A DNA stretch of 64,000 nt. Origin: Thermoflexus hugenholtzii JAD2. GTDB lineage: Bacteria; Chloroflexota; Chloroflexia; Chloroflexales; Roseiflexaceae. This document shows, in pieces, positions 1-7,706 of this stretch. How positions within the stretch are numbered: position 1 is the stretch's first letter; every line of letters starts with the position of its first letter. The notes under the pieces were generated by a model, which saw only the letters and a program-made list of their open reading frames with translations, did no database searches and had not been told where the DNA came from. The stretch lies in assembly GCA_945881915.1 (NCBI GenBank), contig CAMCVW010000005.1, positions 1 through 64,000 of the forward strand, in the 5' to 3' direction. Both the position numbers and the translations under genes were made by a program.

Positions 1-65
1 CGGCCTGGTCCTGACCGAGGGGCGACTGATCTGCAACGCGGTTGCTGTGCGGCCGTGATGATGAC

Positions 66-129
66 GTATCCCCATAGACCCACGGCATGTCCCATAGCCC
101 CACGGCATGCCGTGGGGCTATAGGGATAC
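66..129. repeat. Nested palindromic element downstream of the enolase-family gene
   Basis: An outer 24-bp inverted repeat (66-89 with 106-129, two mismatches) encloses an inner perfect 13-bp palindrome centred at 105/106 with arms TAGCCCCACGGCA/TGCCGTGGGGCTA. It ends one base before the stop of the minus-strand gene at 131. There is no T-run after it on the minus strand, so it is not a textbook terminator, although it could block 3' decay. A related palindrome lies at 44823-44850. Confidence 0.7.
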
Positions 130-130
130 A

Positions 131-1321
131 CTACTCAAAAAACGCCTTATCCTCCGACTCGAGATACTTCTTGGCCGCATTGACGCGGAATGTCACGCCC
201 AAACCCGGTCGGTCCCACACGTCTACATAACTGTTTTTGACAATCTGGTCCGGCAACCCATCCACAATGTCGTACCACCACGGCAGATTGGCCTTGGGGT
301 ACTCAAACGCAATGAAGTTGTCGGGCAACGTCGCACACACCTGCACCAGTGCCGCCAAACCAAACACGCCATTGCCCGTGCCGTGCGGCGCCATGGCAAT
401 CCCGTGCAGGTCGGCGTATTCGGTAATCCACTTGAGCTCGGCGATGCCGCCAACGTCCAACGGATCGGGCCCGATGACGTCGACCGCCCGTTTTTCGATC
501 AACTCCATGAAGTTCTGGCGCAGATACATCTGCTCGCCGGTGTGCAACGGCGTCGATGTCCGCGTTTTCACATCGCGATACTGATCGGCAGTAACAAACG
601 GCGTGTAGTCACCCGACAACATGTCCTCGAGCCAGCGCAGTTGGAACGGCTCGCAGGCTTGGGCAAAGCGCAACGCGTCCTGCGGCAAAAATCCCGGCCC
701 GCAGTCCAGCGCTAAATCGATGTCAGCCGGCAATGCCTCACGCATCGCTTGGACACAGGCGACGGTGTGATTGAGCCCCTGCGTCGTCATCACGCCGCGG
801 TTGCTGTGCACACCCCACGGTCGCCGTTCGCCGTAACTGTAGTTGGGTGTGGTAATCGCCATCGGGCTGTGGAACGAGATCGGCTGTTTGAACAGCGTAA
901 AGCCCTCGGACCACGCCTGGATTTTCTGCACGTTCTCGACATATTCTGCCGGCGTCTGCAACGGCATCGGGTAGCGGTTGGTAGTGATGTAGGTACGCAC
1001 TTTGTCGCGTACTTTGCCGCCCAGCAGTTTGTAGATGGGCAGCCCAGCCGCTTTGCCGGCGATGTCCCACAAGGCCACTTCGATGGCACTGACCGCCGCA
1101 CCCCACGGTTTGAACGCCCCCATGCGGCGGATGCGCTGCATCACTGCCTCGACATTGGTCGGGTCGAGCCCCAAAATCATCTCGCGGTAGTACAACACGT
1201 GCGGCTTGAGGTACGACTTGTAGAATTCGGCTTGGCCGTAGCCGTCAATCCCGGCGTCGGTGGTGATGCGGATGATGGGTGTCCCACCCATAATGGCGCA
1301 TTTGAGGTCGGTGATTTTCAT
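131..1321 (-). CDS. Enolase-superfamily (mandelate racemase-like) acid-sugar dehydratase, copy 1
   Basis: A 396-aa cytoplasmic enzyme of the mandelate racemase/muconate lactonizing group, which abstracts the alpha proton of a carboxylate, usually to dehydrate an acid sugar. The N-terminal capping domain (about 1-130) leads into a barrel. Probable metal ligands are the acidic residues in LALDCGP, LRWLEDM and LHTGEQ. A lysine in LFKQP and a histidine in MAPHGTG, with an Asp in GPDPLDVGG, are the likely general acid/base residues. It has the same length as the next gene (1618-2808) and is highly similar to it throughout, so the two are tandem duplicates. Substrate is unknown; annotations such as RspA or D-galactonate/mannonate dehydratase-like would be guesses. 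The start is the ATG shared by alignment with copy 2. Confidence 0.85.
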   Translation of the reverse strand: MKITDLKCAIMGGTPIIRITTDAGIDGYGQAEFYKSYLKPHVLYYREMILGLDPTNVEAVMQRIRRMGAFKPWGAAVSAIEVALWDIAGKAAGLPIYKLLGGKVRDKVRTYITTNRYPMPLQTPAEYVENVQKIQAWSEGFTLFKQPISFHSPMAITTPNYSYGERRPWGVHSNRGVMTTQGLNHTVACVQAMREALPADIDLALDCGPGFLPQDALRFAQACEPFQLRWLEDMLSGDYTPFVTADQYRDVKTRTSTPLHTGEQMYLRQNFMELIEKRAVDVIGPDPLDVGGIAELKWITEYADLHGIAMAPHGTGNGVFGLAALVQVCATLPDNFIAFEYPKANLPWWYDIVDGLPDQIVKNSYVDVWDRPGLGVTFRVNAAKKYLESEDKAFFE

Positions 1322-1343
1322 TCGACGTTCCTTTCATTCATCA

Positions 1344-1607
1344 AAAGACGATCACGCAGAGGCACAGAAAAAGACGATCACGCAGAGGCACAGAGGACAA
1401 GAGATCGCAGAGGAGGAACGGGATCGGAGACGTACGCGTCTACAAGCTTGGTGGCGTGCAACCGAGTTTGTCGAAGCGGTATATACCGCACATGTGCAGC
1501 CAGCCCTCTCCTCATTCATGTATTCTCCGCGTGCTCCCCATCTCCGTGGCTCTGCGTGTACGTTCCTTTTGCACTCCGCGTGCTTCCCATCTCCGTGACT
1601 CCGCGTG
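1344..1607. repeat. CACAGAG/CTCTGCGTG repeat cluster between duplicated genes
   Basis: This gap of about 296 bp between the two enolase-family genes holds no gene. On the left, a 24-bp unit is repeated exactly at 1344-1367 and 1370-1393 and contains CACGCAGAGGCACAG. On the right, a 34-bp unit occurs at 1525-1558 and 1574-1607 with three mismatches; its reverse complement contains the same CACGCAGAG core. The two blocks are therefore inverted relative to each other. Short elements of this CACAGAG/CACGGAG type are scattered in many bacterial genomes. Function is not known. Confidence 0.8.
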
Positions 1608-1617
1608 CCCGTCCCTC

Positions 1618-2808
1618 TTACAAATCAAAAAACCCTGTATCCTCATCCAATAGATACTTCTGTGCGTTCTTGTTGAACGTCACACCCAAGCCTGGGCGAT
1701 CCCACACATCGATGTAGCTTTCCTTCACAATCACATCCGGCAAGCCATCGACGATGTCGTACCACCATGCTGGCCGGGCCAGCGGGTACTCGAACGCAAT
1801 GTAGTTGTCGGGCAGTGTCGCGCACACTTGTACCAGCGCCGCTAGCCCAAAGATGCCATCGCCCGTCCCATGCGGCGCCATCGCAATGCCGTGGATGTCG
1901 GCGTATTCGGTAATCCACTTGAGTTCGGCGATGCCACCGACGTCGAGCGGATCGGGTCCGATGATATCCACCGCCCGCGATTCAATCAGCTCCATGAAGT
2001 TTTGGCGCAGATAAATCTGCTCGCCGGTATGGATGGGTGTGCTGGTTTTGTCCTTCACATCGCGGTACTGCGCGGCCGACACGTACGGCACATAGTCGCC
2101 GGTGACCATGTCCTCGAGCCAGGCAATCCCCATGCCCTCAACCGCTTGGGCCAGCCGCACGGCATCGGGCACCATGAATCCCGGTCCACAATCGAGTGCC
2201 AAATCGATGCTGGCGGGCAATGCTTTTCGCATCGCTTCGATACAGGCGATAGTATGGCGAAAACCCGCGGGGGTCAGCATGCCGCGGTGCGGATGACGCC
2301 CCCAGTTGCGCCCCTCGCCATAGTAATAGCCGGGGATGTCGTTCGGCATGCGACTATGGAAGGCAATACCTTGTTTGATCAGCGTAAAACCCTCGGGTGA
2401 GGCGGCCATCTTGAGCACGTCCTCAGCGTAGGCCTCCGGCGATTGGTCCCGCAGGGGGAACCGAATGGCGCCGTTGTAGACCCGTACCTTGTCGCGGACT
2501 TTACCGCCCAACAGCTTGTAGATGGGCAGATTGGCCGCTTTGCCGGCGATGTCCCACAACGCGACTTCGATCGCACTGACGGCTGCGCCCCACGGTTTGA
2601 ATGAACCCATGCGCCGGATGCGTTGCATCACGGATTCGACGTTGGTCGGGTCGAGGCCGAGGATCATGTCGCGGTAGTAGAGGATGTGGGGTTTGAGGTT
2701 GGGCTTCCAGTTTTCGGCCTGGCCAATGCCGTCGATTCCCGCGTCGGTGGTGATTCTGACCACCGGGAACCCGCCAATCACTGCACACTTCAGGTCGGTA
2801 ATTTTCAT
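1618..2808 (-). CDS. Enolase-superfamily (mandelate racemase-like) acid-sugar dehydratase, copy 2
   Basis: A 396-aa paralogue of the gene at 131-1321, with the same metal-ligand motifs (LALDCGP, AWLEDM, IHTGEQ), the same MAPHGTG histidine and the same GPDPLDVGG strand. The chosen ATG (2806-2808) gives the same MKITDLKCA N-terminus as copy 1. An in-frame upstream extension exists but runs through low-complexity repeat DNA and is rejected. The differences cluster in the substrate-side loop after YITTNRYP in copy 1 versus YNGAIRFP in copy 2, and around the PISFH/GIAFH strand, so the two enzymes may accept different sugar acids. The gap between the copies is full of repeats, so co-transcription is uncertain. 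Confidence 0.85.
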   Translation of the reverse strand: MKITDLKCAVIGGFPVVRITTDAGIDGIGQAENWKPNLKPHILYYRDMILGLDPTNVESVMQRIRRMGSFKPWGAAVSAIEVALWDIAGKAANLPIYKLLGGKVRDKVRVYNGAIRFPLRDQSPEAYAEDVLKMAASPEGFTLIKQGIAFHSRMPNDIPGYYYGEGRNWGRHPHRGMLTPAGFRHTIACIEAMRKALPASIDLALDCGPGFMVPDAVRLAQAVEGMGIAWLEDMVTGDYVPYVSAAQYRDVKDKTSTPIHTGEQIYLRQNFMELIESRAVDIIGPDPLDVGGIAELKWITEYADIHGIAMAPHGTGDGIFGLAALVQVCATLPDNYIAFEYPLARPAWWYDIVDGLPDVIVKESYIDVWDRPGLGVTFNKNAQKYLLDEDTGFFDL

Positions 2809-2891
2809 GCTGACTCCATTGTCGTACGATGTACCTATCATACAGCACAGTACGGCCGCGGCATGCTGCGGCCTGCAATCACCGTGCGGCC

Positions 2892-2988
2892 GGGGTTCGT
2901 ACGGCTGGGGTTCGTACGGCTGGGGCTTCGTAAGGCCGGGGCATGCTCCGGCCTCGCTCCGGCCTCGCTCCGGCCTCGCTCCGGCCTC
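2892..2988. repeat. Short GC-rich tandem repeats in a divergent intergenic region
   Basis: Two exact copies of the 15-mer GGGGTTCGTACGGCT (2892-2906, 2907-2921) and a degenerate third are followed by four exact copies of the 11-mer GCTCCGGCCTC (2945-2988). They occupy the space between the divergent genes at 2808 (minus) and 3034 (plus), where both promoters must lie. Arrays of this type can change copy number by slippage. Confidence 0.85.
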
Positions 2989-3033
2989 GCAGCTGTATAC
3001 TGATTCCATCAATCGACCAACATGAGGACCACC

Positions 3034-4167
3034 ATGACCGACAAAACCCCTCCACAACCCGGTATGTCCACCCGCTCCGTCCACGCCGGCTGGGAACCCG
3101 ATCCGGCCACCAACGCCGTCAAACGTCCATTGGTCATGGCTAACAGTTACGTCCTGCCCCCCAACGGTGATTGGGATGCCGTACCGTTCGGCTACGCCCG
3201 TGACATGAATCCCAATGAACGCTGGCTCGAAGAGCGCCTCCACGCCCTCGAAGGCGGCGAAGACTGCGTCGTCACGGCCAGCGGAGTCAGCGCCATCAAC
3301 GGCACCTTCATGGCACTCCTCAGCAGCGGCGACCACATGATCTGCTCCGATATTTCATATATTTCGGTGCGCACCATGCTCCTCGAGCACTTCCCCAAGC
3401 GTTTTGGAATCAAAACATCCCTGGTAAACACCGCCGATCTCGATGCCATCCGCGCCGCTATCACGCCACAGACCAAACTCATCCACGTCGAAACGCCGGG
3501 CAATCCCACCACCCGCATCAGTGACATCGCCGCGATCGCCGAATTAGCCCACGCCCATGGCATTCTGCTGTCGGTCGACAGTACCTGGTCGGGGCTCACC
3601 ACCCAAAGCCCGCTGGCATTGGGCGCCGACCTGGTCATGCACAGCATCTCGAAGTACATCAACGGCCACGGCGATGCGCTGGGCGGTGCCGTCATGGGTC
3701 CCAAGCACCTGCTCGATGTCATTCGCAAGTTCGTCGTCAAAGACATGGGTGCCTGCATCAGCCCGTTCAACGCCTGGCAAATCATGCGCGGCGTGGCCAC
3801 GCTGCCCATCCGCATGGAACGCCACAATACCAACGCCATGGCAGTTGCCACCTTCCTCGAATCGCATCCGGGCGTCGCCTGGGTACGCTATCCGGGCTTG
3901 GCCAGTCATGCCCAGCATGATGTGGCGACGCGCCAGATGGACGGGTACTCGGGCATGCTCAACTTCGATTTGGTCGATCCGAGCAAACGGGCTGCCTTCA
4001 TCGCCGAGCTCAAGGTATTCGTCCATGCGGTCAGCCTGGGCCACGACGAGAGTCTGATTTTCGTCTATCACGACTACGCCGAGCAGCACTTCTTCCGCGT
4101 ATCGATCGGCATCGAAGACGCAGCGGACCTGATTGCAGACCTCAACCAGGCATTGGCAAAAATCTAG
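3034..4167 (+). CDS. Trans-sulfuration family PLP enzyme (cystathionine gamma-synthase/lyase-like)
   Basis: A 377-aa Cys/Met-metabolism PLP-dependent enzyme. Fold-type I features are visible: the SGVSAINGTFMAL cofactor loop, VETPGNPTTRISD, the Asp of SVDSTWSG that contacts the pyridine nitrogen, and the Schiff-base lysine in HSISKYINGHGD. Members catalyse gamma- or beta-elimination/replacement on homocysteine-, cystathionine- or methionine-type substrates; the exact reaction cannot be read from sequence. The ATG at 3034 has GAGGA about seven bases upstream, whereas the ATG at 3022 has no ribosome site. It is divergent from the dehydratase pair. Confidence 0.85.
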   Translation: MTDKTPPQPGMSTRSVHAGWEPDPATNAVKRPLVMANSYVLPPNGDWDAVPFGYARDMNPNERWLEERLHALEGGEDCVVTASGVSAINGTFMALLSSGDHMICSDISYISVRTMLLEHFPKRFGIKTSLVNTADLDAIRAAITPQTKLIHVETPGNPTTRISDIAAIAELAHAHGILLSVDSTWSGLTTQSPLALGADLVMHSISKYINGHGDALGGAVMGPKHLLDVIRKFVVKDMGACISPFNAWQIMRGVATLPIRMERHNTNAMAVATFLESHPGVAWVRYPGLASHAQHDVATRQMDGYSGMLNFDLVDPSKRAAFIAELKVFVHAVSLGHDESLIFVYHDYAEQHFFRVSIGIEDAADLIADLNQALAKI

Positions 4168-4198
4168 CAAAACAATACACCATTGAGCAGGGATTTGA

Positions 4199-4223
4199 GC
4201 AGGGTTCATAGCAATGAACCCGC
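4199..4223. repeat. Diverged copy of the GGGTTyATnGCAATrAACCC palindrome
   Basis: The arms GGGTTCAT (4202-4209) and ATGAACCC (4214-4221) have a 4-nt loop and sit inside GAGCAGGG...CCCGC context. The element resembles the two palindromes on the far side of the SulP gene at 5769-5843. It lies in the 119-bp gap after the PLP enzyme. Confidence 0.65.
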
Positions 4224-4286
4224 AGACCCCGCTCAACGATGCAATTCTTTCGCACAGAACATCGCGCATCATCGGAACGGAACACA

Positions 4287-5771
4287 ATGCAGCGCACATG
4301 GTCGACACTCCGTGTCGATTGGTTTGGCAACATCCGACCCGACATCCTTTCGGGTATTTTGGTAGCTCTCGCACTCATCCCAGAGTCGTTGGCGTTCGCC
4401 GTCATCGCCGGGGTCGACCCCAGTGTGACGCTCTACGCGTCGTTTTGTATCGCGGTTGCGACCGCCTTTCTCGGCGGGCGGCCGGGCATGATATCCGCAG
4501 CCACCGGTGCGATGGCATTGGTACTGGTGAACCTCATCAGCGAGCACGGGATCGCCTACATTCTGCCAGTGACCATTCTGACGGGAGTCATTCAAATTCT
4601 GTTTGGACTCTTTCGCCTCGGTGCGTTGCTCCGCTTTGTGTCACGCTCGGTGGTGCATGGATTCGTCAATGCCCTAGCGATTTTGATCTTTATGGCACAA
4701 CTCCCCGAAGTCGTCGGTACGTCGTGGCAGGTGGGTGGGTTGCTGCTCATCGGACTCGCACTCATCTACCTGTTGCCGCGCGTCATCACGACGGTCCCTG
4801 CGCCACTCATCAGTATCGTCGCGCTCACTGCAATCACCATCGGGCTCGGTCTCGACGTGGGCACCGTCGGTGACAAGGGATTGCTCCCTGCCACACTGCC
4901 TACTCTGGTCGCATTTCTGGCGCCGGCCACACTCGATACGCTGGTCATCGTCGCACCATACGCCTTGACATTAGCGGTGGTCGGCTTGCTCGAATCGCTG
5001 ATGACGGCCGTCCTCATCGACGACATCACCGATACCCGCAGCGACAAAAACCGCGAGTGTATCGGCCAAGGCAGCGCAAACATCATCGCCGGGATGTTCG
5101 GCGGCATGGCGGGCTGCGCCCTCATAGGACAGTCGATGATGAACATCAAATCCGGCGGGAGCGGTCGGCTTTCGACCCTCGTCTCGGGGGTGGTACTGTT
5201 GTTCCTCGTCATCGTGTTACGCGATGTGGTTCAGCAGATTCCCATGGTCGCACTGGCCGCAGTGATGATGGTGGTCTGCGTCAATACGTTCCAATGGTCT
5301 TCCCTGCGTGACATCCGGACCATCCCGGTATCCTCGACCGTGGTGACCTTTAGCACCGTCGCGGTGGTCGTCTACACCCATAATCTCGCTCAAGGTGTCT
5401 TTGTCGGGGTACTGTTGAGTGGATTGTTTTTTGCACACAAAATCTCGCGCTATCTCGACATCGTGGTCACCGTCGACGCTCCACAGCGGCATGCCACATA
5501 CCAAATCATCGGCCAGGTCTTTTTTGCGTCAGCGGCACGGTTTGCAGATGCCTTCGACTATGAGGCAGATGTCGCACGGGTGACCATCGATGTGTCACAC
5601 GGCCACTTTTGGGACGTGACATCTATCGCGGCTCTCGACAAAGCCGTCCTCAAGTTCCGCGCCCGTGGGGTCCTCGTCGATGTCATTGGCCTCAACGCTG
5701 CCAGTGCCACTATGGTCGATCGCCATGCACTGCATCCACGTGCTGATAGCATCGAGTTGGGCAATCATTGA
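4287..5771 (+). CDS. SulP/SLC26-family anion transporter with STAS domain
   Basis: A 494-aa inner-membrane transporter. Residues about 15-390 contain the many hydrophobic helices of the SulP fold, including the early PDILSGILVALALIPESLAFA segment and the family-typical GRPGMISAATGAMALVL and FGGMAGCALIGQSMMNIKSGG motifs. The C-terminal region of about 100 residues is a cytosolic STAS domain. Members carry sulfate, bicarbonate or dicarboxylates; the substrate here is unknown. The ATG at 4287 puts the first helix at the normal distance and follows a purine-rich GGAACGGAAC stretch. The stop codon lies inside a 32-bp palindrome. Confidence 0.88.
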   Translation: MQRTWSTLRVDWFGNIRPDILSGILVALALIPESLAFAVIAGVDPSVTLYASFCIAVATAFLGGRPGMISAATGAMALVLVNLISEHGIAYILPVTILTGVIQILFGLFRLGALLRFVSRSVVHGFVNALAILIFMAQLPEVVGTSWQVGGLLLIGLALIYLLPRVITTVPAPLISIVALTAITIGLGLDVGTVGDKGLLPATLPTLVAFLAPATLDTLVIVAPYALTLAVVGLLESLMTAVLIDDITDTRSDKNRECIGQGSANIIAGMFGGMAGCALIGQSMMNIKSGGSGRLSTLVSGVVLLFLVIVLRDVVQQIPMVALAAVMMVVCVNTFQWSSLRDIRTIPVSSTVVTFSTVAVVVYTHNLAQGVFVGVLLSGLFFAHKISRYLDIVVTVDAPQRHATYQIIGQVFFASAARFADAFDYEADVARVTIDVSHGHFWDVTSIAALDKAVLKFRARGVLVDVIGLNAASATMVDRHALHPRADSIELGNH

Positions 5772-5843
5772 GCGGGGTTTATTGCAATAAACCCCGCTCA
5801 AAAAAATCATTCATAGGGCAGGGTTTATTGCAATAAACCCTGC
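5769..5843. repeat. Two perfect palindromes sharing a TTTATTGCAATAAA core
   Basis: Positions 5769-5800 form a perfect 32-bp palindrome (arm TGAGCGGGGTTTATTG) that includes the SulP stop codon. Positions 5818-5843 form a perfect 26-bp palindrome (arm GCAGGGTTTATTG). Both share the core GGGTTTATTGCAATAAACCC. An A-run, not a T-run, follows the first on the plus strand, so neither is a standard rho-independent terminator. They may fold as mRNA 3' ends for the convergent SulP and GH3 genes, or act as a dispersed repeat or protein-binding site. Confidence 0.85.
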
Positions 5844-5868
5844 TGAACCCACCCCGCGTCAATTCTTT

Positions 5869-7692
5869 TCACCCCCCCCAATGCACCGCATGTCCATAGG
5901 TGAACAGCGGATTCTCGGAGTCGTGCGGCACGTCTTCTTTCTGGGCGCGCACTGCCTCCATCGACGACGGCAACTCGAACGGCAAGCGCCCCGTTGGTGC
6001 GATGTTCCCAAAAACGATATCGCACAGCGCCGCGTCACTCGCCCCAAAGCTGCCCGTCAATCCTGCTGCAGCGGCGCGGATTTCGGGGATGACCGCCGGC
6101 CGATCGAGGTAGATATCCACAATCGTCGGCACGGTCTTGCACAGCGTCAGAATAGGTGCTAACGCCTCCGGCGTGAAGGTCAAATCGCCCGTGTGGAACA
6201 TATTTTCGAGGAATATTCCGCCCGGTCGTGGATAAAAAGGTGTGCTAATCCTGAGCAACGCCACATCTGCTTCTGCGGGTGTAGCCACCACCGTGGCATA
6301 CCGCCCCACCACCGCCGCATCCATCCCCTCTACATACACCTTCCGTGGCGTGTGCATGGGCAACAACCCTGCGTCGTTGTGCAACGGCACAATAGCTCTA
6401 CGTTGCGCGTTTTCACCGGCAGCGCGGAATTCTGCATTGCCCACAATCTGCAACGAACGCTCGGCATCGATGTACGGGTCGTCGAATAACCCCTGGCGGA
6501 ATGTGTCACGTAGCACCCGCCGGCACGACACATCAAGGCGCTCCATGCTGATGCGGCCGGATTCCACCAGTTCGATGAGCAATTCCGGGCATTCTTCTCC
6601 GCCGAACATGTCGCAGCCAGCCTCGAGGATTTTTGCCATGCGTTCGTGTCGACTCAAATGCTCAACCCCCCAGGCGCGCGCCCAAAACGTTCCCCCCGGC
6701 ATCTCGTTGTCGGTAATCAAGCCCCAGTCGGTACACACCACGCCGTCGAAGCCGTATTTCTCACGCAGTAAGCCCGTAATGACGCTTTTATTAAACCCAA
6801 AGCCCACTTCTTCGTGCTCGGTACCCAGCGGCATCCCGTAGTAGGGCATAATCTGGGCCGTACCCGCGCCAAAGGCTGCTTCGAACGGTAATAAATGCGC
6901 GTCGAACTGGCCTCCCGGGTAGACCTGTTCGCGGCCATAGTGGAAGTGAGCGTCGTCGCCGTTCATCTGCGGTCCACCACCCGGAAAGTGCTTGGCCATA
7001 CAAAACACACTCTGCGGACCAAGTTGGGCCCCTTGGAATCCATGGATGTACGCAGCGGTCTGGCGCGCCGATGCATGCGGATCCTCGCCGAACGTACTGA
7101 CAATGCGCGCCCAACGCGGCTCGGTCGCCAAATCACACTGTGGGTGCAACGCCATGTGGATTCCCACCGCGCGGTATTCTTGGCGCGCGATGTCGCCGAA
7201 TTGTTGGGTTAACTCCTCGTCGCCAATCGCCCCCAACCCGATGGGTTGCGGCCATGCCGAAAAATGCACGTTGGCATTATTGTTCAAATCGCGGTGCCCT
7301 GCGCCATGACACGGATCACTCGAAAACGTCATCGGGATGCCTAAGCGCGTCTCTTCGGCCCGTAGCTGCATCGCATTGTGCCAGGCAATCATCTGCGCCG
7401 GCGCGACCATGTTGCCCAACGCCTCGTGCGTAATATGCTTGCCAAACACATTCTCTTCGGTCGAATACGGCGCACCCCACGGACTCCGGCCCTCCAGCAG
7501 CGTACCTTCCTCGGTCATAAAGGTAAAGTTGTGAAACAACAAACCGGCTTTTTCGGCCAGATTCATCTGCCCCAACAGGTCAGTCACGCGAGCTTCGAGC
7601 GGCTGACGCGGGTCTTCGTACACATCCAAACGGCCGTTTCCGTTCAAGTCGCGGAATGTGGTGCCGTCGATGGTCAAACGTGGTTTCGCCAT
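5869..7692 (-). CDS. Glycoside hydrolase family 3 beta-glycosidase
   Basis: A 607-aa GH3 enzyme that removes terminal beta-linked sugars. The N-terminal barrel (about 30-380) carries the SSDPCHG, AKHFPGGGPQMNG and DGVVCTDWGL motifs; the Asp in CTDWG is the expected nucleophile. The C-terminal alpha/beta sandwich (about 410-600) ends in GNIAPTGRLPFELP. No signal peptide follows the chosen start, so it is probably cytoplasmic. It starts at ATG 7692, preceded by GAAGGAAC; a long in-frame extension overlaps the neighbouring P450 gene and is rejected. A GNGRLDVYEDP calcium-binding-like DxNxNGxLD segment lies near residues 15-28. Confidence 0.87.
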   Translation of the reverse strand: MAKPRLTIDGTTFRDLNGNGRLDVYEDPRQPLEARVTDLLGQMNLAEKAGLLFHNFTFMTEEGTLLEGRSPWGAPYSTEENVFGKHITHEALGNMVAPAQMIAWHNAMQLRAEETRLGIPMTFSSDPCHGAGHRDLNNNANVHFSAWPQPIGLGAIGDEELTQQFGDIARQEYRAVGIHMALHPQCDLATEPRWARIVSTFGEDPHASARQTAAYIHGFQGAQLGPQSVFCMAKHFPGGGPQMNGDDAHFHYGREQVYPGGQFDAHLLPFEAAFGAGTAQIMPYYGMPLGTEHEEVGFGFNKSVITGLLREKYGFDGVVCTDWGLITDNEMPGGTFWARAWGVEHLSRHERMAKILEAGCDMFGGEECPELLIELVESGRISMERLDVSCRRVLRDTFRQGLFDDPYIDAERSLQIVGNAEFRAAGENAQRRAIVPLHNDAGLLPMHTPRKVYVEGMDAAVVGRYATVVATPAEADVALLRISTPFYPRPGGIFLENMFHTGDLTFTPEALAPILTLCKTVPTIVDIYLDRPAVIPEIRAAAAGLTGSFGASDAALCDIVFGNIAPTGRLPFELPSSMEAVRAQKEDVPHDSENPLFTYGHAVHWGG

Positions 7693-7706
7693 AGCATGTT
7701 CCTTCT

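Noticed and set aside
107-715. 202-aa plus-strand frame over the dehydratase gene
   Set aside because: Antisense shadow of a clear enolase-family gene; codon pattern fits only the minus strand.
2945-2988. CRISPR-like array
   Set aside because: Units are 11 bp and contiguous with no spacers; it is a simple tandem repeat.
5769-5843. Standard rho-independent terminators
   Set aside because: An A-run rather than a T-run follows the first stem on the plus strand, and the minus strand has its T-run on the wrong side.
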